Position numbers and translations under genes: made by a program
In this document: piece by piece, positions 54,401 through 64,000 of the stretch
Numbering within the stretch: position 1 is the stretch's first letter
How the letters are laid out: each line of letters begins with the position of its first letter
The notes under the pieces: model-generated
The model's database searches: none
Told to the model about the DNA's origin: nothing
What the model saw: only the letters and a program-made list of their open reading frames with translations
Source of the DNA: Phytophthora hibernalis
Lineage: Eukaryota; Oomycota; Peronosporomycetes; Peronosporales; Peronosporaceae
NCBI GenBank assembly: GCA_012656075.1
Contig: JAAKBF010000047.1
Location: 806,001 to 870,000 of the forward strand
DNA: 64,000 nucleotides
Direction of reading: 5' to 3'

Positions 54401-55068
54401 GAAAAGTAAAACAGCTTGGCACCCTGGTAAATCTCCGTCCAGAAACGCGCTTTCAGACGTTTCTTGGTCTTGCGCAGACTCTTGTTCTTCTTGAAGCTGT
54501 CTAAATGGGTCAAAATGCCCATAACTTTCGGGAAACCGGAGACCTGCAGGATGTTTAGAAACTCGAACGTTTCCATCTCAAAGCCGAAACTCGCGTCCAC
54601 CAATAGCAGCACGAGGTCGGCGATTTTGGCCAAATCGATCATAGCGTTTAGGTCGTTGGGACACTCGAAGAACGTAATCCGCCGGTCCTTGCCGCTCACT
54701 ACCGTCACCGGACCTTTCACTTCCACCAGATTGTGGCGCGTGTACCGCTTCACCAACGACCGGATTACGGTACTCTTGCCGCTGCCAGGCGGGCCCATCA
54801 CCACTACGGAGATGGGCGGCGGCAGCTCCTCGGCGCGGTTAAGTTGCGGCACATACTCCTTACGGTGCGCGCGGTCTAAGTTGCGCTGGATGGTCTTGCG
54901 CGCGCGACCGGCCTTGGCCACTCCGAAAGCCTTGGGGTTCTTGCGCTTCTCAGCCAATGACGGCTGCTCCTGCTTCTGCTTCTCGAAAGCCTTGCGCTTC
55001 TGCTTGTTGGCCTTGGCGCCCACCTTGGACTTGCGATGGCCCTTGACGGCCCCAGCGAGTCCGTCCAT
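51483..55068 (-). CDS. BMS1: Ribosome biogenesis GTPase BMS1
   Basis: About 1,195 codons from the ATG at 55068 (MDGLAGAVKGHRKSKVGAKA) to 51483. Known role: nucleolar GTPase of the 90S/SSU processome in 40S assembly. Visible: basic N-terminus, G-domain with Walker A GPPGSGKST, ECPNDLNAMIDLAKIADLVL and TLYGYLRGTHLKPGMKMHIA (the Bms1/Tsr1 AARP2CN-like region). A long acidic linker follows (DSDEEDESDDSDDDDEDDED). The C-terminal half has FSGVPAEFVRYYDPKNPIVV, FGPMCPPNTGVLAFQ, then a basic tail. The frame changes once at about 53285-53295, in a T5 run of GATTTTTACG. Removing one T restores the frame, and total length minus one is divisible by three. Probably an assembly indel in an essential gene. 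Confidence 0.9.
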
Positions 55069-55218
55069 CGTGACTCGATAAGAAAATGACACACTGGCAG
55101 TGACAGATTCGGTTTTGGTTGGCTGCGATGGGATGGTGTAGAGCCACGTAGAATTTTGTCGAAAACGTATATTAATGTGGTGGACATGAAGTAAGAGTGA
55201 TGGTACGTTGAAGTGAAG

Positions 55219-57587
55219 ATGGCTACATTTGGCCTGTGCTGGTCTAAATGCAGCGGTCAGAACGCTAAGCGTGACGACAAGGGAGACAGAGAGTGCATTG
55301 CAGACGAACACTTGGTGGCTGTGATGGGAGCCGCCGCGTCGTCGGCCAAGTACGGGCCGGACAGCGACAAACTGGTGGTGGACACGCTCAAGAAGTTGCC
55401 GTTCATGCAGATGATGGACGACCACTTGCTGCAGGAGCTGGCCAAGTGCTTCCACGTGACCAAGTACGCCAAAGGTGCGACCATCAAGAACGACGCGGCC
55501 TCGCGCTTCTTCGTCGTGGCCGAGGGATCCGTGGACATCAGCACGCTGCTGCCCGCACCCAACAGCAAGCAGCTCGTGTCGGAGCTGCTGTGTCAGCGAA
55601 AAGCTGGCGACTATATCTCCTATGTTGCACGAGATCAATTGGTGCAGCAGATGATGGGCGACGACAGCGACGATGCGCCTAGCAGCGCCAAAGGAGCTCG
55701 AAAGAAGCTGGCAGCGCTACTAGAACTCAATCGAACCACAGCAGACCCGTTCGTCGGTTGCACGCTGCTGAAACTCAACTTCGACAAATTCACCAAACTC
55801 AGGTCCCGGTTGACAGTGCACTCCGCTGGAATGAAGAACACGGCTCGGTTCTCTGGAGGAAGGAAGGCGAAAGGCGACATGGGCGCCATGACGGCTCCGG
55901 AGAAGCTGCACTTGATGGGATCCATCGTCGAGTCGGAGGTGGTGAATTACCTGGTGGAGATCCCGTTCTTGGAGAGAGTCGAGATGACGCGTCTCGTGAT
56001 GCTCGCCAATATGTGCTCGTACCTGTACGTGAGGAGAGGTGAGTCTGTGTGTGGAAGGTGAAATCGGTGATCGATTCTTTGTCTGCATTAAAGGGAGCTT
56101 GCAGGCTACTCTACAAGTCTCACTAAATGCAGCCCAGACTACGTTTACCGCTCTGACCCCGGGGATGGAGACACAGCGCAGAACAACTATCACAGCACTT
56201 CAGGAAAACACCGCTGGAGCTTTCGGCGACAAGAAAATCCAAGCTCTTAAGCGTATGGGCGCTGGATCATACTTTGGAGAGATCTCTCTGGTGTTTAAAA
56301 TTCCTCGCGTGTGTAGTATCACGGCTCTGGACGATGCGTTGCTGGTGTACGTCGATCGTACTGCCTTCTGCAACTTCCTCAAGGTCGCCCCCGACGCTGC
56401 TGTGGTATTGCTCGAGCATGTGCGCCTCAACTTTCTCGATACGCTCATCAAACAAGGATGCGCTTTTCTCAATGCTATCCCTCCCTCAAACTGCAGGAAT
56501 TGAGCTACATGAGCGAGATTGTAGACTACGAATACGACACGATGATAATGCGGCGTGGTGACCAGCAAACAGCCTTTTACTTGCTTTTACGCGGCGTTGT
56601 GGAGATCGACTACGGTAAGACCAACACCATTGCAGAGACTGACAATGAAGATGGTACCAGTGAAGAGCGAAGTGATCCTCAGAGTGGGCGAGTGTTGGTA
56701 CATCCAGGCGGATATTTCGGCCAAGAATCTCTGCTATTGAATTCAGGATCGTTGATAAATGCCCGGTGTTTGGACCATTGCTTGGCCCTAAAGCTAATGC
56801 CGGAGAACTTCCACGAGTTCTTCTCAACTTTACCCGAACTGTACGCCGAGTTTTGCATCAAGTGTATGCGTGAAAAAGCGCGCCCAGAGCACATAATGCA
56901 GCACTACGACGGTCACAAAATATGGGCTGCAGACTGCCTCACTCGACATCGGCATCACGAAATCGCTCTCTTTGAGTATATTGAAGACTTCAAGTGGGAA
57001 GCTGACATTTCAGAGGATCGTATCCACGAGCGAGCATTAGTTATTTATCTCAAGTTTTTGGCGGATACAGCGACAACTCCAGTGAATATTTCAACCACTG
57101 TTCTTGCTGCAGTGGAAGACGAATTATCATCAGATGGCGTGGGGCGCGATGTGTTTGCTGCAGTCCGAGAGGAGATTCTGAATGGAATGGACGACGAAGC
57201 CTTTTCGCCTTCAAGACCTCGAACCTTTTCCAGGAGTTTTTGGCTGTATTACATTGCCCTCAAGCAGTGTTTGAATCACTCACCCCAGAGATCGAAGAGT
57301 TGCTGAGTATGCGCTCGCCTCCTTCTCTGGCCGTGAGGAGGTTTACAGCGCAACACGCCGCTAACAACGTTAAAAACAACGTTCCCGTCCCCAAACGAGC
57401 ATTTGGGTCCGGGCAATCGAGTTTTGGAGGCGACCGGTTTCGACGAAATTCTGCCACAGTATTTGCTGTAGCGAATTCGATGGGCACATCAGATGATATG
57501 TTTGCACCGCTCGGTGCTTACTCTCGACGAAAAACGAAAGCAGGAGGAGGCGCTTCTAGGAAATTGTCGACATCTTTTGTGTTCTGA
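55219..57587 (+). CDS. Protein with multiple cyclic-nucleotide-binding (CNB) domains
   Basis: ATG at 55219. Three CNB-type modules are visible. One is near residue 60-110 (LPFMQMMDDHLLQELAKCFH, FFVVAEGSVDI). The second and best is VEGEIGDRFFVCIKGSLQ ... YFGEISLVFKIPRVCSITAL, keeping the Glu and Arg of the phosphate-binding cassette. The third is YDTMIMRRGDQQTAFYLLLR ... GGYFGQESLLLNSGSLINAR. The layout resembles divergent PKA-regulatory-like CNB proteins of stramenopiles; the ligand is unknown. Frame changes near 56050 (GT-run), 56485 (C-run) and 57215 break one protein into four frames ending at 57587. They fit the indel pattern of neighbouring genes. It is divergent from BMS1, 150 bp apart, so the two may share a promoter region. 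Confidence 0.7.
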
Positions 57588-58028
57588 ATAACCAGGTTGT
57601 CAATAACATTTTGCTCGGTTACTACACACTTGGCGAGTACATTCAGCTCGAAATATGATAGCCTGGGCTGCCATCTACGTCGATGTAACACTCGATCAAG
57701 CCTAACGTTATCAGTGCATTTGCGCATTACATTAATTTCAAAAGATGAGGAAATGGCTTCAGCATTTCTTCATGTAGCCATTCGTACTTAGCACAGTGCA
57801 ATGCGCTCCAATCACCACTTGTCAAAAAGCTGTCAAGAATGGACGCATCCAAGATGGAGGTGTTGACGCGGCCCGCGGACGCCCCTCGAGGCCCCCGCGC
57901 GTCATCGCCAACTCGTCCATGACCATGAGTTTCTCTCTGCCAGCCTCGTTCCTCCAGGCGCGTGGGGCGCCGTCTGTAGCCCCACAATCGAGGCCTCAAA
58001 AGTGTCAAAAGTGTTGAAAATGTCAACA

Positions 58029-59722
58029 ATGTGGACGATGAATCCTGGGAAGAGCGCGATTGGGAGGCGGAAGGCCCGCCAGAAAGTGTCAAAAGGAAGA
58101 ATCGCCGTTGGACGCTGACGACTGGGAGCAGGAGACGCCTGAGCTGCCCGACGACTTCCCCAGACTCATCGTCAACCTCACGCGCGTACAGCGTCACCAC
58201 TTCCCGTCCTCGGAGGAGGAGAATTTCGACATGATGGAGGTCTTCCACCGTGTCAAAAGTACAATCCACGAGCACTACTCCCAGCTGGCAGAAGTCCTGT
58301 TTGAACAGAGTAAGTTGGTGGAACTACTGTATTTGTAGCTGCTTTTGAGATTATTGACAATTGCTTTTCATTGTTGACAACGTTGGCAGAGTCGTGTTTC
58401 CACTGCACGTACGGGTCTTCGCGGGCCATGATGGACGGGCTGCATGCAGCGTATCCGGAGGACTTTTTCGCCATGGTGGACTACCCGACGATGATTGATG
58501 ACGTGCCTCTGCATGAGTATCTGCACACACTGTCGTATCCGTCCAAGTGGAAGAGTGTCGACTATTTGAAGGACTGCTTGCGACGATGCTCTCGAGATAT
58601 TAAGTGGAAGAAGGACATTATTACGGAGTTGGAGGTGCTGGCGGAACAGGAATTTGCACAGTTTGAAGGGCAGCAGCAACGACTTAGTGACGAGATTGAT
58701 GAGGTGCGTGCTTTTGCTGTTCGACGGCTAAAAGAGTGGAGTTTTTGCTGATGCTTCGAATGTTTTTTTCTTTCTGTGTGACCAGCTTACTCGTCTGCGC
58801 GACTCTTTCCGTGACAGGCTGGAGAAGATGGCGAGTAAAGACGGCAAGGCGAATGGACAGTATCTGATGCTGCGCAAACTGGAGGATATCGAGAACCGGT
58901 TAGTGACGCTTTTGGATGATTATCTTAAAGAACCGGAGCTGGAGGAGGAGGAATGCTACAGTGCGTTTGGCAACCCGGGCGGGGGCAGGCGTGAGCACGG
59001 GTATGAATGTACTGGACATGGTAATTGCCATGATCTTTGGTCGGTTGCCGCGCGATTTTAGTCAGCAGTTCACGACGGAGGAACATTTCCAGATGCTATT
59101 CGATCACCATATTCATATTTTGCGTCTGTGGAAGAAGGACTTTGGGCGACTGCCCCTAAGACACAGTGACAGCACCGAAAGCCAGTGGTTCAGATGCAGG
59201 TAGTGTTCATGAGTCATCCGGGGAAGATCATGGTGTTTCAGACGTTTCTGACGAAGACGACATAGAGGAACAAGATGGAGCCTTTTCCTCGTATTGTCGG
59301 GTGAATGATGCCGACGTTGGAGGTTTAGACGAAGCGACGTACATTGGGTTAGACGACGACTGGGAGAGCATCAATATCGACGAGAGCGAACGTGGCTACG
59401 AGCAGCGAAATGACAGAGAAGTCCGTCATGACAATGATTCAGACGGGTATGGTGCCGATTTCGACAGTGCCGAAAGCGAGGACGAGGACGAAGGGTTGCA
59501 GTTCAAGCCCCGGTGCAGAAGGAGGAAGAATCAAAGTCTGCTGCACCTGCCCGACCACGCCGGAGACGCACCAAGCACACACGGCGCTCGAAGAGGTTGC
59601 AAAAGTCAATGGTGGAAAGGCATGAGAGCGACAACGAACGAGATGCTGCACCGTTCCGGCCGTTTGCCTGCACTGGTGCTGTTGGTCTGCTCCGCCTTGC
59701 AAAGGAAAACGAAATGTTTTGA
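58029..59722 (+). CDS. Unrecognised coiled-coil protein with acidic and basic tail
   Basis: Two clean GT-AG introns (58310-58389, 58704-58785) join three exons in frame: ...YSQLAEVLFEQ / SCFHCTYGSSRAMMDGLHAA...QRLSDEIDE / LTRLRDSFRDRLEKMASKDG. A conserved-looking segment (NVLDMVIAMIFGRLPRDFSQ, EEHFQMLFDHHIHILRLWKK) is followed by an acidic stretch and a basic, NLS-like end (RPRRRRTKHTRRSKRLQKS) with stop at 59722. The family is unknown to me. Single-base frame changes occur near 58095 (A-run), 58982 (G-run), 59160 and 59513. The start is not resolved: no ATG precedes VDDESWEERDWEAEG in its own frame, and 58029 is only where the frame becomes credible. Confidence 0.55.
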
Positions 59723-59978
59723 ATAATCTAGAGCAATGGAAGGAGATGTAGACTTGTACACTTGAATTATGTTCACTTGGGAGCTGTTCTTTTGCATCAA
59801 CTAATTGGCAGAACCCCCGAGTCGTGGAGAGTCTGCAACGTGCAATGCAGACTTTTCATCATCAATTGCCTTTCTTGCGTCTATGTCCGCTTGACATCTG
59901 ACTTCTAATCCGTGGGTCGGCTCTCAATAGTTTTGGGTTGACCAGGCGTACCCAAGTCGTAAGCCTGGACTCCGTTCT

Positions 59979-59992
59979 TCACTTCCCAATTT
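59979..59992 (+). promoter_or_regulatory. Inr+FPR core promoter of the NADAR gene
   Basis: TCACTTCCCAATTT matches the initiator YCAYTYY joined to the FPR CAWTTT and lies 7-20 bp before the ATG at 59999. This implies a very short 5' leader. Confidence 0.6.
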
Positions 59993-59998
59993 GCCACC

Positions 59999-60562
59999 AT
60001 GGAGTTCGTGGAGACGGAGCGGGCCGTGTATTTTTACGGGCAGCGCGACTCGAAGTTCGGATTTCTGAGCAACTTCCACCCCTGCGAATTCACCGATGCA
60101 CAAGGCCGGCAGTACTTCTCCAGCGAACAGTTTTTCATGAAGAGGAAGCAGGAGATGTTCGACCCGCACAATGAAAAACTGGCTATCGCTATTCTGCGAG
60201 CAAAGTCGCCACCGGTCGCGAAGAAACTGGGACGCCAGGTCAAAAACTACGACGATGCAGTGTGGGGTGAAAATCGATACGAAGTGATGCTGGAGGCGCT
60301 GAAGCTCAAGTTTTCGTTCGATGAAGCACTAACCACTGAACTTTTAGCGACGCGAGGTAAGAATCTGTACGAGGCCTCGCATCGTGATGCAATTTGGGGC
60401 ATTGGTCTCAGCGTGGCCGCCATCGGTAAAATGTCCCGCGAGAGCAAGTCATTCCAAGGCACGGGCGACGTGGACGCTGAGACACAATCAATGTGCTTTG
60501 GTCAGAATTTGCTGGGTAATGCGCTGATGGAGACTCGCGCTTGGTTGGAGCCGCAAGAGTAA
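59999..60562 (+). CDS. NADAR-domain protein (YbiA/DUF1768 family)
   Basis: Intact 187 residues, ATG in a good context (CACCATGG). Family order: FLSNFHPCEFTD (start of NADAR), YFSSEQFFMKRKQEMF, AIAILRAKSPPVAKKLGRQV, W(G)ENRYEVMLEALKLKFS, ATRGKNLYEASHRDAIWGIG, and QNLLGNALMETR at the end. Known for the family: hydrolysis of N-glycosidic bonds in riboflavin intermediates, or removal of ADP-ribose from nucleic acids. The exact activity here is not assignable. No signal peptide. Located between a coiled-coil gene and an RxLR gene. Confidence 0.9.
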   Translation: MEFVETERAVYFYGQRDSKFGFLSNFHPCEFTDAQGRQYFSSEQFFMKRKQEMFDPHNEKLAIAILRAKSPPVAKKLGRQVKNYDDAVWGENRYEVMLEALKLKFSFDEALTTELLATRGKNLYEASHRDAIWGIGLSVAAIGKMSRESKSFQGTGDVDAETQSMCFGQNLLGNALMETRAWLEPQE

Positions 60563-60789
60563 AACACGTTTACTACTACTATTAGTAGAATAGAGCGGAA
60601 GAAAAATTTACGATGGTCTGAACAATGAGATTTACACAAACGAAGATAGCGTATTCTTTAGCAATACACGTATACAGGACTTGCAGCAAATTGTGAATTG
60701 TGAACGTGTGAATGGATTAAACGGTGACAGTATCGTAGATTGATATACTTCGAAGTACCAGCGTTTTCAAGAGAGTACAGCGACTCAGC

Positions 60790-61266
60790 TTAGTTGGTAT
60801 GGAACTTGATGCCTCCGGTGGAGAAGTACTTCTGGAACCACTTGGAGTAGCGGTGGTAGACAGCGATCGCTTTCCCGGTACTGGAAAGCGGGTCAACCTT
60901 CAGAATGTTATTTGCCACGTAGCCCGGTGCTCTGCCTGTGATAAACCACAGAGCGAACTGCGTTTCCTCTTTCTGGTCGAGTAACTGCTTGTTGCTCAGA
61001 ACCTTCTGCAGCTTTGGGATGAGCTTCTCGGCCGCCGCGGTTCCGGGCATCACACGCTCTTCCTCTCCGGCCTCCTCCTCCCCGGTGATCGTCGTCTCGG
61101 ATCGTAAGAATCTCTTGGCTGTGCCATCGTTTCCTTGAGTGGCGAGTGAGAGAACCCAATCCGGGGTCTCACGTACGGCCATCTTGGATTGTTCGATCTC
61201 CATAGCGGCATCGGTGGACACAAGAAGAGCAGTAGCGATCAGCAAAACAAATTGGAATGCGCGCAT
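60790..61266 (-). CDS. RxLR-dEER effector (secreted), intact
   Basis: ATG at 61266, 158 residues, no intron. Residues 1-20 form a signal peptide (MRAFQFVLLIATALLVSTDA). RFLR is at 52-55 and EEER at 68-71, both classically spaced, with an acidic run between. The C-terminus (EETQFALWFITGRAPGYVAN ... YHRYSKWFQKYF) has the Trp...Tyr spacing of a WY-type helical domain, though only one repeat is evident. An Inr+FPR promoter is 41-54 bp upstream. It is the only complete RxLR gene with both motifs in the window and lies at the edge of the gene-dense block next to transposon sequence. Target unknown. Confidence 0.9.
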   Translation of the reverse strand: MRAFQFVLLIATALLVSTDAAMEIEQSKMAVRETPDWVLSLATQGNDGTAKRFLRSETTITGEEEAGEEERVMPGTAAAEKLIPKLQKVLSNKQLLDQKEETQFALWFITGRAPGYVANNILKVDPLSSTGKAIAVYHRYSKWFQKYFSTGGIKFHTN

Positions 61267-61306
61267 GATATTCGGTTCTTGATCACTTGAGTGGGTTGCG
61301 GCGAGT

Positions 61307-61320
61307 AAATTGCAAACTGA
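61307..61320 (-). promoter_or_regulatory. Inr+FPR core promoter of the 61-kb RxLR gene
   Basis: The minus strand reads TCAGTTTGCAATTT, the initiator-like TCAxTTT plus the FPR CAATTT, 41-54 bp before the ATG. Confidence 0.55.
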
Positions 61321-62476
61321 TTGTCACCATGGTTGGGAACTTTTCACCAACGCGTACATGTGAGAGGAGCGCAAATCCCTCGATAAAGTTTTGCTGGTGA
61401 TCGTTGCAGACAGAAATGAAGAAATAGGGTGACCGCCGGTCACTGACCGGTTGCTAGCACGCGTGCTTGAAGGAGGGAGGTTCATCCGGCTACATGTATC
61501 CCAAACAGAGGACGCGATCTGTTGCTTGCATAGTCTCAAGCACAAGCACTGGTCGCACTGTACATGAATGTCATGAATAACATTCATGGCCAACGAGTTG
61601 AACTGTAGATGTACAGTACATGCACTGCAGCCACCTCGGCTCTTTCGGTTTCAAGAGTTTTATTGCGCAAGATTTGCATCCTGTTTGCTCTTGGCCACCA
61701 AGTTGGTGAGGATCATCCGGCCGAAGACTTCTTTTACGTATTATAGTTTCAAAGACGGCGGACCCGTGGCTACCGGAGCAGGTCCTGTAGTGCAGGGTCC
61801 TATTACATGCGTGGAGGAAGTGAATGTCAGCGATGAATTATCGTTGATGATACTATCCTATCACAGGATGGGAGTCCATCTTCCACTCAGGAAAGATTTG
61901 CTTACCGGTACCCAGGTTCTCAAGAACTGCTGATCGCCCTCCGTTGGGCCATCGACAATGGATTACCGACTTCAAATAGAGGTCTATGCTAGATTTAACT
62001 GTTAGGGCCCTATTGCTTCGAACATTCGGTCACTATGGAAGTGGACGTATTATATCTCCCGCTCTTCCGGATATCGATCACTTCAGGGTGACTTCACGTT
62101 CAGGAAACGTGATTCTCGACTTTGATAGTACATGTATCAAAGATTCCACCGGCGATGTTCTCGCAGACCAAGCTGATTCTGACCCCTCAGCGAGGTTGTT
62201 TGGACGACGCTATCTTCGAGTTGATTACCTTCCTTCATGCTAACTGCGATATGTGTAGAGCAGATACTCTCGAGGCGAATGAATCAAATGAGTGAGAACG
62301 AGGGATGGCTCAATATGTAACTTATATTTCAAAATAATATTGTGACTTTCATTCGAATTTGTGAGAATAGCCTGAATCGAATCGATTTCGCGAATCGATT
62401 TCAAATCGATTCGTCCGATATTCAGCCAATCAGAAATCACCAATTGACTCACAACTCAGACAAGCAACCAACGACG
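61321..62476. other. No gene supported
   Basis: The frames at 61586-61933 and 61986-62243 have no recognisable motif. The stretch just before the transposase (62370-62420) holds repeated ATCGATT words (AATCGAATCGATTTCGCG). This could be the worn 5' end of the transposon. Confidence 0.35.
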
Positions 62477-63513
62477 ATGGCAAGCATTCAGCAGGTGGTC
62501 AATGGGCGCCACGCGTCGACAAACACCATCATGCACGCCCTCTACGGCTACTTCTACCTGGGCTTGTCTAAACAGCGACTGGCGACGATATACAACAAGC
62601 ACATCAACACCATTTCGAACTGGATCCAACGCTTCGAGACCGACAACGATTACCAGCGACGCTCAACAAAGCGGAACGGTCAGCTCACGGCAGAGCAGCC
62701 AGATTGGCTGCTGGACTTCTACACGAAGCACCCGGTTGCATTTCTCGGTGAAGCGAAGGCTGCGTTTGAACACAAATTCACACGCTTCATTTCGATCTCA
62801 ATGGTGTGGAGGGCACTGCGGCAGCATGGGCTCACATGGAAGGTTCTTGATCGACGGGCGATGAACATCAAGACCAGCGATATTGTACGCTTCACGCTGG
62901 AGCTGAACGTGATCAAGTGGTGCCAAATGAACATCCAGTTCCTCGATGAAGTCAGTTTTGACAACAGGGCATGCTGCGCTCGCGTGGTTACTGTTTGAAG
63001 GGAAAGAAACTTGCGTTTCGTGGCGAGTTTAATCGGAAGGCACGAGTGCCGTTGCTTTGTTTCATCTCTGTGGATGGCCTCGTGGAAACATTCAACACGG
63101 ATGGGACGTTTGACCGCTCGAAGTTCGTCGAGTGCTGCCGTGTGCATGCGCATTCGCAGAAGACTCTTCACCCGTACCCAGGAAGACGTTCCGTGTAGAT
63201 TCTGGATGGTGCGAAGATCCATTGTCACCCTGACATCGTCTACCACGTGCGGTCGCTGGGAATTATTCCTATTTTGCTTCCCGCATACTGCCCATTCTAC
63301 AACCCCATCGAGTACCTCTTTGGTTTGATCAAGAAAGCATTCAAACGGCAGTACGTCGAGGGGTCCAAGCAAAACCAAGCCGTACTCATTGCAAATATGC
63401 TCGAGCAGCTCCAAGATTTCGACATGACCAAGATTTTCGAGCACTGCGGGTGGAGTGTAACCGGTGAGTTTGACCCTATGTCGGCCCTGGGGCGTGTGCA
63501 CATCGCATGCTGA
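62477..63513 (+). pseudogene. Tc1/mariner-type (DDE_3) transposase, damaged
   Basis: ATG at 62477 (MASIQQVVNGRHASTNTIMH). The N-terminus has paired HTH-like segments (LSKQRLATIYNKHINTISNW and LRQHGLTWKVLDRRA). Catalytic blocks: IQFLDEVSFDNR (D1), ILDGAKIHCHPDIVYHV (D2), LLPAYCPFYNPIEYLFGLIK (third acidic residue). The frame shifts near 62965 (a G-run in AACAGGGCATG), and a TAG replaces a probable Trp codon at about 63196, just before ILDGAKIH. TIRs are not seen; the right end may lie past the window. Convergent with a small gene at 63642-63851. Confidence 0.8.
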
Positions 63514-63641
63514 GCAATTCGTCGTGAACGACTTGCTGGAGTTTTCGAGGCGAGGTGCTCCTGATTACGACAACGAGTGATGAAGATTGAAGAGATGTAT
63601 GCTTAGATTTCGAGCTTATCGCTGATCAAGAACTAATTGCG

Positions 63642-63851
63642 TTAGGCATCCTCGACGTCCTCTTGATTCGGAATGACAGCTAGTGCGGACGTGACCTCTG
63701 TGCTATCTGGTTGTATCACCACATCATCACCCATTGCCTCGATCACATCCATATGATTATCCAGCATTTGATTCATCGACACAATAGCAGTATGCAGCAC
63801 TTGGACCTGCTTGATCTCTTTCTGCATGCCTTGTACGACCTTCTTTGCCAT
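63642..63851 (-). CDS. Small coiled-coil ORF convergent with the transposase
   Basis: ATG at 63851, 69 residues (MAKKVVQGMQKEIKQVQVLH ... NHMDVIEAMGDDVVIQPDST), with a stop at 63642. A likely 3' splice site lies just upstream (TTACAG near 63877), so it may be only the last exon of a longer gene. Its position and orientation suggest an accessory gene of the same transposon, as in the Harbinger pair at 25-28 kb. No family recognised. The remaining bases to 64000 show no further feature. Confidence 0.35.
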   Translation of the reverse strand: MAKKVVQGMQKEIKQVQVLHTAIVSMNQMLDNHMDVIEAMGDDVVIQPDSTEVTSALAVIPNQEDVEDA

Positions 63852-64000
63852 TTTTGCGCTGCGCTGCACACGCTGTAAGTGTTGGCCGCTTGCGTTTGAC
63901 GCAGGCCTGAACTAAGTCACCAGATTTGGTGGCGGCCCCTTGGCGATTTCTCGCTCGTGTTGCAGTGTTGGTTTCATAGCCGCCATGACATATCCTGTGC

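Noticed and set aside
57727..58275. 182-codon minus-strand frame opposite the coiled-coil gene
   Set aside because: It overlaps exon sequence with good splice sites on the plus strand, and its first part is antisense low complexity. Only its last 40 residues look protein-like, which is not enough.

Overview
This is an oomycete window, almost certainly Phytophthora. The evidence is RxLR effector genes with a signal peptide and an RFLR or RSLR motif, short GT-AG introns of 60-82 bp, oomycete Inr+FPR core promoters just upstream of effector starts, a Crypton tyrosine recombinase of oomycete type, and a stray 18S/ITS1 rDNA fragment that reads like Phytophthora ITS1. I do not assign a species.

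The window is split in the way described for two-speed Phytophthora genomes. Bases 1-40,500 are a repeat-rich graveyard. They hold pogo/Tigger, hAT, MULE, PIF/Harbinger, Crypton and other tyrosine-recombinase remnants, scrambled PDR-type ABC transporter pieces, and several short inverted-repeat elements. Three RxLR loci lie here (17.96-18.38 kb intact, 23.03-23.45 kb and 31.45-31.85 kb broken), plus one intact short-chain dehydrogenase (23.6-24.6 kb). The two RxLR paralogues at 18 and 23 kb are head to head and their 5' flanks are duplicated, so 17.9-23.5 kb is a large imperfect inverted duplication.

The most complex structure is at 30.5-38.6 kb. An element with long terminal inverted repeats carries a broken RxLR gene and a multi-frame ORF set that looks like an RNase-H-fold transposase of a family I cannot name. 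Its right terminal repeat is interrupted by a pogo element, with the matching empty site preserved in the left repeat. The pogo element is itself interrupted by a MULE-like element with a 10-bp target duplication and by a small inverted-repeat element.

Bases 40.9-46.0 and 51.5-61.3 kb are gene-dense: selenoprotein-O family protein, ankyrin protein, tRNA-Arg(UCU), Nop6-like RRM protein, ribosome-assembly GTPase BMS1, a multi-CNB-domain protein, an unrecognised coiled-coil protein, a NADAR/YbiA protein and an intact RxLR-dEER effector. Between these blocks, 46.1-50.3 kb holds an element nested in an element, a scrambled SELO copy, a hAT element carrying a fragment resembling the GST domain of elongation factor 1-gamma, the rDNA fragment and a long-TIR element. 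The window ends in a damaged Tc1/mariner-type transposase gene.

Caveat: several presumably essential genes (BMS1, SELO, the RRM gene, the CNB gene) each read through only if one or two bases are gained or lost, mostly in short homopolymers. This looks like uncorrected long-read indels, so single-base breaks in effectors and transposases here should not be taken at face value.
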